The position numbers were made by a program, and so were the translations under genes. Positions 1 through 11,400 of a stretch of DNA of 64,000 nt are shown piece after piece; the stretch's first letter is position 1; each line of letters begins with the position of its first letter. Origin of the DNA: Omphiscola glabra (lineage: Eukaryota; Mollusca; Gastropoda; Lymnaeidae); the NCBI GenBank assembly GCA_964017045.1, contig OZ024807.1, positions 13,958,941 to 14,022,940 on the forward strand, in the 5' to 3' direction. The notes below the pieces were generated by a model. That model saw only the letters and a list, made by a program, of their open reading frames with translations. It made no database searches and had not been told where the DNA came from.

Positions 1-988
1 CAATTATGTCAGACCACATTATATATATAAATATATTTAATATATATGTCGTCTATGTATACAGCTATAAAGTTATGTGAAACTGTAATGAATACCTTTA
101 ACGTGTCATTAATAATATTTTGAAATGACTTATACGTTTAAATGACCTGATTAATGGGGCCTTTGTATTTGAAGAAGTAAAAGAGGATGTAGTAGATTGA
201 TTGGGTCCTACAAATTTTTTTTCTTTGTTGGACTGATCTTTTCGTCTCTAATAAAGAACAAAGGCGTATTTTTATAAAATTAGCATCATTAACTTCAGAG
301 TAGCGAATTTCAATTTATATATTTTTTAAATTTATTTTAAAAAACAAATTTTTGACATATTTCTTCTATGTCTTTGATTTCTAAAGACCCTTCGAGACAC
401 TTTGGGCGTGATAATGTTTTTGATAGGTTTAATATTGCAGATTAAATTATGAAAATATAATTTGGATTAATAATATTAAAATGATATATTCGATTACTAA
501 TTTTACTTGACCCTTAAAAAATGCCAGATTTTTTAAAAAAATCAATTTTTAAATCCGGCTGATATTTAAATATTTTTAAATTACATCAATTATTTTTTTT
601 ATTATTTTTTTAATTTAGCAACTTTATTTATGGCATATCATTAAGTTTTGTGAAATCACAATAGACTATTAATAACTAAGACTGCTGATTATATATTAAA
701 GGGAAACTACCATTTTAATTTTTTAATCATCAAATGAATCACTTCCCTTGATGACTGCGTTTGTGCATGTTCGTTCACTTATAATTTGATGGTAATGACG
801 TAATCATTTTTATGTCTACGAATTTCATCATTATTATAAGATTTATTGAGGCGATGTTTTTTGAAGATCATAATTTCCAATATTCTTATGATTATAATCA
901 TAATTATTATTTTCCAGCATTATCATCATCATCATCATTATTATTATTGTACTTGATGCTATCCATGTGATTACATCAAGCTCTGGTC
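1..988. other. AT-rich 5' flank, no gene seen
   Basis: Very AT-rich DNA with short A and T runs and a small ATC/ATT trinucleotide microsatellite around 925-947. No open frame of note on either strand. An in-frame TGA at 968-970 lies just before the ATG of gene A, so any upstream exon of that gene must be joined by splicing or be non-coding. Confidence 0.6.
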
Positions 989-3900
989 ATGGACTCCATC
1001 ACACAGCTGCGAGACCCCAACCTTCCACCATGTCCCCAACGCGATGACATCTCGGAGCTCAGAGATGACCGCTGCCGCCCCATCCACTGCAACAGACCAG
1101 TGGACATGACTGGCCTGGACTGCTGTCAACAGTGGCAGGTGGGTCATGTTGTGACCTGGGGGGGAGGGGGCAGAAACATCAACTGTTCTTTGTCCGTTTT
1201 ACATAACTTCCACCACGATGGCTTCCTAAAGAAACCCAAGATCGTCATCTCATTTTTTACGTCACGTGACACTAGACGCATTCACCCAACCCACGAGAAC
1301 TCGATTTACCGGTAGCGCATAAATATAAAATAATTAAATACCATTATACTCATACAACTCAAAATATGTTCAATTAAAACACGTTTGAAGTAGCTAATGT
1401 TAGTTAAAACAATATAAGTTTAAGTTGACATTCAAAGAATAGTTCTTAAATCGAATTAGTGAGGCCATAACAGACTACACAGCGAGGCATAACTTTACAC
1501 TAACACGGCTACCAAAGGCCTCCGTCGCGTGACGTCACGATCCTGCGCTAAGGCATGTACTCTAGTGGGTCATGCCCAACCCCCCCAAAATTCTCTTCCC
1601 CGCCTTAAAAAGAAGCATCCACGCTTTTTTTTTTATGCCGCCATCTTGATTTAATGTACAGTAAATAACTTGAAATAAATTAATGTTATTGTTATATTTT
1701 GTTCCATTTCTTGTTGCAATTTACCTTCTAATGAAGTTCAGCGACGTCATTTAGGTAGGGTAGGGTGGAGCTCTTGCCCCCCCCCCCCCTGAATTTGCAG
1801 GATTTTATTTAAATTGCTATGTACTATGGCGCCTCCAGTAATTAACAACTTAACCAAGTCGACCAAGTTTTGATATCCCCCCCCCCCCTCCCAACCCCGA
1901 TAAAACCTGAAATGACGCCCATTAAGAAGTTGTCAGAAATGTTAATTCTTTGAACTCGAATTCATTTGTTATTTGTTCTTTCTCAACCCAGGGGCCTGCC
2001 AATGGCTGGTCCACTGATGTGGTCCGGGTGGATCAGTTTAACGTGAGTACTAGCTTGATATATAGAGCCAGGCATCGAGTGCAACCAGGGCCGGATTTAC
2101 AATTTTAGGGGCCCTAAGCCAACGTTTTTTAAAATCAAAAATATATATATTTTTATATACTGCTCCCAATTTTGGGGCCCCTTATTTCGCGTGGCCCCTA
2201 GGCCGTGGTCTAGTCGGCCTGTCTTTAAATCCGGCCCTGAGTGCCACTGTGTGGTAAAGAGAGAGATTTAGTTGAAAATTTTTTATGCATGTGTGTGTTG
2301 CTTAGGGCGTTTCTGTATGGATGGATGTCTTGTGTATCTGTGTGTATGCATTGAGTGAGTGTGTCTGTTTTGATGGATGTTTGTGTGTAAGTCGTTATTA
2401 AGTTTACCATGATGCTGCCAGGATACAAAGAACAAAATATTATTTGTTGCCTTTTGTGCAAGGACCGTCACTAAACAGTCACATGCGCACCCGAATATCT
2501 GCCGGAAAAGACTTTTTTTGTGAAACTGTATTACAATATTACATAATTCACTGACGTGCAGCTATTGTGAACTCGTAGACAGGGGCAGCGATTGGGGAGG
2601 GAGAAAACGGAGACGTGTCAAGTTATTACATAGTGTTGTTTTATTTCCAGCCAGGAAAGTGCAACTATGATCAGTATCGATATCAGCTTTACGCTAAGCC
2701 ACGAGGTCACCAAGATTACCAAGGATCGAGAAAACCAGGTGACGGCTGGCAGTTTTTGTTTACTTCTGCTTGTTTGTTTGTTTTTTAAGGTTATTATTAT
2801 TATTCCGATATTCTCGACATTTCTTATACAATTTTGCCAGTAGAACCACAAATAATTTATATATATCCATCAGAATATTATTAGTGTTATTATTATTATT
2901 ATTACAGTGGTCTTATATAGCCTCGTGCCGAGATACTGATCTACCATCGAGCGACTCCCCAGGTGGTGGATAGGGAAAAGCCACCAAATGTAAAGGGTGC
3001 CGGGGAAATAAAATACCTATTGCGGACCTACATCAGAACCTACTGCCTTGTAGGAAGAGGAGGGATCCACAAAGGCTGGGGGATCTTACCCAAAAACTAA
3101 AGCAGCTACCCAGAGAGCTGTAAGAGGCAGCCCCCCCCCCCCAGACGGTTGTGCGCAGGGTTAACAACCCGGCCATATAAAATAATTATCGTTATGAAAG
3201 CCAATCAACAGAATTAGACCCGGACTGATACCAATGGAAATCGACCTATGCCTGGATATGGACATGATTTTTGGATTGCGACTTGGAAGCTACTAAGCCT
3301 GTTTAGAGATAGAGCCTTAGCCAACCTTGTAAATCAACTGTTTAAATATAAAATGTGCATGCTCCCACCGAAGATACGGAAGATCAGGATATAGAATCCT
3401 TTATGAGATACTGGAAAAGATCTACGAAGAGGCATCATGTTGTGTTCATGCCAACTATTGGCAAGGAAAGTCTGCATGAAAAATCCAATGACAATGGGAT
3501 CTGACTCATAGACTTTGCTGTAGGAAAACAGATCAACGACTGTTCAGATTTTCACCATCAGATGCCAATTAGAGAATTGTTACGAATATAATATCCCAGT
3601 ACATCAACTCTATGTGGACTATAAAATGGCCTTTGACAGCATCAAAATAAAATATCTATATGAGACTCTGCAGGAGTTTGGCATACCGAGCAAACTGACA
3701 AGACTGATACATGTAACACTGAACAACTCAAAACGCAAAATCAAGGTTCATGGAGAATATTCAAGGGAATTTCAGATTAGACGGGGGCTAAGACACGAGA
3801 CTCATTACCTTGTATGCCTTTGAAACCTAACGTTAGAGAGAGTTATGAGAAACACACATATTGACACCCGAGGAACAATAACAGGATGCTTTCTGAGGGA

Positions 3901-6900
3901 AACCCAAGACCCACAACCAATGGGCACTCTCTGCAATCAACCCTTTCAGTATCTTGCATATGCTGATGACATAGCACTGCTAGGAGCAGGACTGGAAGTT
4001 AACAACCAAAAAACAAAATACATGACTATAATAAGAGAAGAGCAGACAGATGAAGCCATTAAAATTAGAAACCAGACTTTTGAAAAAGTAAATCGATTCA
4101 AATACCTGAGATCTTTATGAAATGAAAGAAACGAGTTACTAACACAAATTATAGAAAGAATATCAGCCGGAAGCATGGCGTTAGTACGTTAGTAGTCAGA
4201 AAATACTCAAAAGTAAAAGCTTTACAAGAGAAGCAAAGAAAACTATTTATAAAACGGTAATCAGACAAGTTGTTAACATATGCAGAACTTGGACCCTAAC
4301 AAAAACGGCAGAAAACATATTAAACACATGGTAGAGGAAAGTTCTCAGGAAAATATATGGAACAACAAAGGATTAATATGGATGTAGAATACGAACCAAC
4401 CAAGAATGGTACAGTTTAAATCAGGATCCCACGATAGTAGCAGAAATAAAAAAAAGGACAGGCTACGCTGTGCCTGACACTTAGAGAGACTGCCAAATGA
4501 CAGAGGAGTTAAGAGGATGCGTCATCAATACCCCAGAGGAAAACGGTTAAAAGGCAGACCTAGGCTTAGATGGGTGGATGATATAGAAAAAGATCTACAA
4601 CAACTGGGAATCCAAGCATGCAAAAGAAAAGCATCAGTTATAAGGTCTGAGTGGAAGGAAGTAGTGAGGCAGTCTTAAGTCCTACATGGGCTGTAGCGCC
4701 ACAGGGATGGATATATATGGTCTTATATAGTGCGGTGACCCAGCCTGGGACTGGGCTCACTGCGCTGCACATAAACATATTAGAAAACATAATCATGACA
4801 TATAAACATAACATACATTAATTTCATTGAAACACAACTGTATAAAAACAAAACAAAAACAAATGTATATTTACCCCATCTAGTTCCAAATAAAGTATAC
4901 GAGCCCCCGGTCACGGACATCCGGGCACTAAGGCAGACCACGTACATCCCTGTCATCCCCACCAAGCCGGGAGGGGTCAGGGAGGTCACCTTCCCCATGA
5001 CCCCGGAAACCATGGGTCAACCAGATGTGACGACGGCCTGCTGCATTCCTGTCATTCCGTGCAACCCTGGCTTCCAGAACCTGACGCCTTACGTGATGCC
5101 CGACCCCCGCACAATGTGTGACACGTACTCCAAGTGAGTAGTTGGAGAGTAAGATTGATACCACACAATGTGTGACACGTACTCCAAGTGAGTAGTTGGA
5201 GAGTAAGATTGATACCACACAATGTGTGACACGTACTCCAAGTGAGTAGTTGGAGAGTAAGATTGATACCACACAATGTGTGACACGTACTCCAAGTGAG
5301 TAGTTGTAGAGTAAGATTGATACCACACAATGTGTGACACGTACTCCGAGTGAGTAGTTGGAGAGTAAGATTGATACCACACAATGTGTGACACGTACTC
5401 CAAGTGAGTAGTTGTAGAGTAAGATTGATACCACACAATGTGTGACACGTACTCCGAGTGAGTAGTTGCAGAGTTTGATTTATGCCACATTAGATACGGG
5501 GTCTGACTCTTGAGGAGTCATAAATTGCCGTGTCTGTAATAAGAGGGGCACGCACTGCAGTGTTGGCAGAAAGCTTATAACCAACAACCAGCCAATTTGA
5601 CCCAATCATTACTTTTCAATACAACATTTCAATGGTATGTGAAAATTAACTACTTTAAATACATTTAGTTTCGTTTTATGTACTGTCAAACAAAACTGAA
5701 CAAACCTGGTATTCACAGCACAACATGTTAAAACGAACTACAACACTTTTGCCAACACTTGGCTCACTCATTCCTATAACACTCTACAACACCGCTGCCA
5801 AAACTTAACCCTTGTATTCCTATAACACCCTACAATACCGCTGCCTACTCTTAACCCTTGTATTCCTATAACACTCTACAATACTGTTGCCAACACAAAA
5901 CTTCTTCCACGTGTTCTTAATGGCGTCAGATGTAAGCCGGCGCAGCAGATGGCGGCCCGGCGGACGGACATCTGCTCGGAGATGAACAACCGTCGTGACC
6001 CCCATGATTCCGGCTCATCGTCGTGGCCTTCACCTCAGCAGTACATGATGCCTCCTTCCAACCAATCCAGTGATTGCTGCACGGGGTTCAGGGATACCTT
6101 CCCACAGGCCCACCAGGTGAGCACTGTTCACTTAATTCTATTTTCACACGACGAAACACGATTGCAGAGGCGTAGCTAGGATATGCTGTTTGATGAGTTC
6201 GGTGACGTGCAGATCGTTGTCTGAAACTGTCTCATCGTGTGAAGCCCACATTCAAAAGTCTTTGCGGAGAGACTTATTTTTAAAAAGTAAAATGTTTTGA
6301 TTACATAACTTTCTTTGATGTTTTTTTCAAACGATATAAATACTTTCGGAGGCTAATGTGCTTCTGTGGTCCCCTTATTGGGAGTCACTTCCCTTTGTTT
6401 ATGATAGATTTAGGGTTCGGGTTAGGGTGAGCGACAGAGGGACCAGTAGCGTGCAATTACCCTTTCGGAATATATGAACTTTAATACAGCTTTAAAAAAA
6501 AAAAAAGCACGTCTCGAAAAAGGGGGAATGTGGTGAGGAGCTACTTCACCGCTCAAACTTTCTTTGCGTGAGCACTTCAATTAAATGACTCTAATGTCTC
6601 AACACCTGTTTACGTGATCATTTGACCCAGTGTCAGAAAGCCGAGACCTTAACACCCCCCCCCCCCCAAAACCAACCTTCATATCTCTTATGTTTGCAGC
6701 ACTACGGCACGTCAGATTCCCAGCATACTACCCCTCTTTCCCATCAGTACGAGACCCCTTCAGGCTACCTGTCCGAACCCGAGCCTTCCCCCCACTGGCC
6801 GAACCAGTTCACCAGCACCTCCAGTGAGACGAACTTATGTCACTCAGCCAATCATTCCGCTCCCAGGCAGGTCGTCATACAGAATGGTTCTTGCTTGGAT

Positions 6901-8368
6901 ATTCTGCAAGGTAAAACACTTGTTAGCCAGCACATTCCAATAGCAGTCAGGTATTAATACAGTATGGTTCTTGTTGGGATATTCTGCAAGGTAAAACTCT
7001 TGTTAGCCAGCACTTTCCAATAGCAGTCAGGTATTAATACAGCATGGTTCTTGCTGGGATAATCTGCAAGGTAAAACTCTTGTTAGCTAGCACTTTCCAA
7101 AACGTCCGTGGTGAGCAAAATCTGTGCCTTGGGCAAAGCCTAAATTTAATAGGTGCTCCTTTTCCAAAAAAAAAAAATGCTTATATTAATACAAAGGTAA
7201 TTAGCCAAACAAAATATGGGAAAACCTGCAAAAAAGGACGCAACAAGACAACGAACGTGTCGGCAAGGAGCCTTCTTCAGCGAACAAACAACGGCTAAAA
7301 CAATGTAAAAAACCAATTTTTAAATATAAATACGTATCTGCAATGTAACAGCAGGAATAGTGTGATCGAACAAAAGTAGGTGAGAGAGTTAATACAGGCA
7401 AAATGGGACGGCAGAGAGGAAAAATACATTTTGTATGAATATGATGATTTTGGCGTCCGGGTTTGGGGCCTCTTTCGACCCCCACCCCCCAAAAAAAAAT
7501 CGCAGATCAATGTATTTTATGTTTCCTTCTTTAAAAAAAGGGAGTGAAACGCCCATGAAATGTGCGGCTATTAGGAGGCGTGTCTCTCAAATTGCATGCC
7601 GGGAAAACTATCAAAACTACCCTTAACCTAATGTCAATGCATTTTTTTAAAGACATTAAGTTAAGTACAGAATAATTAATTAATTTGTTTTTAATGCGTA
7701 GATCATGAACCTAATTTACATTTTAAAGAAACAGTTGATTTCTTCACTTAACTTCTTTATTTAATCTGGTCGTTGTATTCTTTATTTAAAATGGACTGCT
7801 GTATTCTTTATGTAAAATGGACTGCTGTATTCTTTATGTAAAATGGACTGTTGTATTCTTTATGTAAAATGGACTGCTGTATTCTTTATGTAAAATGGAC
7901 TGCTGTATTCTTTATGTAAAATGGACTGCTGTATTCTTTATTTAAAATGGACTGCTGTATTCTTTATGTAAAATGGACTGCTGTATTCTTTATTTAAAAT
8001 GGACTGCTGTATTCTTTATTTAAAATGGACTGCTGTATTCTTTATTTAAAATGGACTGCTGTATTCTTTATGTAAAATGGACTGCTGTATTCTTTATTTA
8101 AAATGGACTGCTGTATTCTTTATTTAAAATGGACTGCTGTATTCTTTATGTAAAATGGACTGCTGTATTCTTTATTTAAAATGGACCGCTGTATTCTTTA
8201 TTTAAAATGGACTGCTGTATTCTTTATTTAATCTGGCTGTTGTATTCTTTAATTAATATGGCTGTTGTATTCTTTAATTAAAATGGCTGTTGTATTCTTC
8301 ATTTAACTTGGCTGTTGTATTCTTCAGATGGCTTGAATCCATATGGAGGAAATGACTCGGTAAGATAT

Positions 8369-8401
<33 letters not shown>

Positions 8402-11400
8402 TATTACATATACTTTCTTCAAAACTGTTACTTCTTTTCCAATGCAGTGATAACTTCATTTATGTATTTCACTGATTGGATTTTGCGGTTTAAAATTATC
8501 GTCACCATCAAGACGACCGGAACTGTTCAATCACAGGGAGCCGGACATTTTAGACGTGGTGACAGCCGGACATCTTAGTGTCAGTGACAGGCCAGACAGC
8601 TTAGACTCATTGACAGCCTGGACATCTTAGTCTCAGAGAGACAGTTGGACTAAAAACAGCGTCTTATTTACCAGGCACCCGCACTTGCATTGAATAAAAG
8701 GGCTGGGTTTTGGAATAAAGGGACACAAGATTTATTATGAGTGTCAATTTTATTTTTTAAAGTTTGAGGTCTCCTCCCAAAACAAAATTGCATACACATT
8801 ATTATCTGGTTTGTGATTTTCGCCAATATCTTTTTTTAAAATACAATAACAACTTCATTTGTTAGAATCAAACATTAAAATAACAACTTCATTCGTTAGA
8901 ATCAAACATTAAAATAACAACTTCATTCGTTAGAATCAAACATTAAAATAACAACTTCATTCGTTAGAATCAAACATTAAAATAACAACTTCATTCGTTA
9001 GAATCAAACATTAAAATAACAACTTCATTCGTTAGAATCAAACATTAAAATAACAACTTCATTCGTTAGAATCAAACATTAAAATAACAACTTCATTCGT
9101 TAGAATCAAACATTAAAATAACAACTTCATTTGTTAGAATCAAACATTAAAATAAAAACTTCATTCGTTAGAATCAAACATTAAAATAACAACTTCATTC
9201 GTTAGAATCAAACATTAAAATAACAAATTCATTCGTTAGAATCAAACATTAAAATAACAACTTCATTCGTTAGAATCAAACATTAAAATAACAACTTCAT
9301 TCGTTAGAATCAAACATTAAAATAACAACTTCATTCGTTAGAATCAAACATTAAAATAAAAACTTCATTCATTAGAATCAAACATTAAAATAACAACTTC
9401 ATTCGTTAGAATCAAACATTAAAATAACAACTTCATTCGTTAGAATCAAACATTAAAATAAAAACTTCATTCGTTAGAATCAAACATTAAAATAACAACT
9501 TCATTCGTTAGAATCAAACATTAAAATAAAAACTTCATTTTCTAATATATAAAAATAATAACGTTAAAATAACAGCATCATCTTGTTTTAAAAATAATTT
9601 ATTTTTTTTTAAATGAATGCAACATGTTCATTTATAAAACTGAAGAAAGCATCAGTTCTGAACAACTCATTTCCTCATTTTATAAGAATGTCTTACTCTT
9701 ATATCCAGCTTGTAACCAGCAGCAAAGCCCTGAAATTCGCAGACAGGGTCAAAAGATCTCAGAGGACACGTAAGTTCACTTGTGAAACTGTTTACTTTGT
9801 GATGGTAGCCTCATGTTGTGATGGTAGCCTTATGTTGTGATGGTAGCCTTATGTTGTGATTGTATCGTTATGTTACAATGGTAGCCTTATGCTGTGATTG
9901 TATCATTATGTTGTGATGGTAGCATTATATTTTGAAGGTAGGCTTTATGTTGTGAGCGGAGCCGTATGTTGTGACTGTATCGTTCTTGTGAGCATAGCCT
10001 TACATTGTGATGGTAGCCTCAAATGGTGATGGTAGCTTCATGTTTTGATGGTGGCCTTATCTTGTTATGGTAGCCTTATGTTAAGACGGTAACCCTACGT
10101 TATTACGGTAGCCTTATGTTGTCATAGTAGCCTTATATTGCGATGGTAGCTTTATTTTGAGATGTATCCTTATGTTGTGATGGTAGCCTTATGTTATGAT
10201 GGCAGCCTTATGTTATGATGGTTGCCTTATGTCATGAAGTTTGGCCTTATGTTACTGGCTGGAAGCAATTGGTGAAATTATTTAACTATCGAATATCCTT
10301 ATGGATATACAGTTCGATACGTCAATGACATGCAGATAGTGCTGTGAAAATAAGACAGTTAAGACTAGAGTTGTCATGTCATCCAACAGGCTATCGGAAA
10401 TTTCTTTGAAAGAAATTTCGTTGACAGAAAATTGATCGACGGAAATTTGATCGAACGGAAATTTGGTCGAATCTTTTTTTTCAATTCACACGTGAAAATT
10501 TTCGTCAAATTTCTGTTTGAACGCTCTATACTCTATGGTAAAACAAAATAATGCGTTCAAAAAGAAATTAGACGCAAAATTTTAACGTGTGAACTGAAAA
10601 AAAGATTCGACCAAATTTCCGTCGACGAAATTTCTTTCAAACAAATTTCCGGATACGCACCCAACCCTATCTTTTATTACACACCTCTTACTCGCCTACG
10701 CCGGCCATTTTAGCACCAATCACGCACTTAGATTTTGTTTATCATACATTTTTCTTTATCCCATTGTTTACTTTATTGTTTAACGTCGAAGTCGCAAGTG
10801 GATGTTATCATGTCTCCCAATGATGTATGTGGATGTTATCATGCCTCCCAATGATGTATGTAGATGTTATCATGCCTCCCAATGATGTATGTGGATGTTA
10901 TCATGCCTCCCAATGATGTATGTGGATGTTATCATGCCTCCCAATGATGTATGTGGATGTTATCATGCCTCCCAATGATGTATGTGGATGTTATCATGTC
11001 TCCCTATGATGTATGTGGATGTTATCATCCCTCCCAATGATGTATGTGGATGTTATCATGTCTCCCAATGATGTATGTGGATGGTATCATGCCTCCCAAT
11101 GATGTATGTGGATGTTATCATGTCTCCCAATGATGTATGTGGATGTTATCATGTCTCCCAATGATGTATGTAGATGTTATCATGTCTCCCAATGATGTAT
11201 GTTGATGTCATCATATCTCCCAATGATGTATGTTGATGTCATCATGTCTCCCAATGATGTATGATGATGCTATCATGTCTCCCAATGATGTATGTTGATG
11301 TCATCATGTCTCCCAATGATGTATGTTGATGTTATCATGTCTCCCAATGATGTATGTGGATGCTACCATGTCTCCCAATGATGTATGTGGATGCTATCAT

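Noticed and set aside
6165..6190. Start of a hAT-like element (CAGAGGCGTAGCTAGG)
   Set aside because: Only about 20 bases resemble a known type of end; no second end or duplication found.
6400..6430. Interstitial telomere repeat
   Set aside because: TTAGGGTTCGGGTTAGGG is not a perfect TTAGGG array and recurs inside transposable elements.
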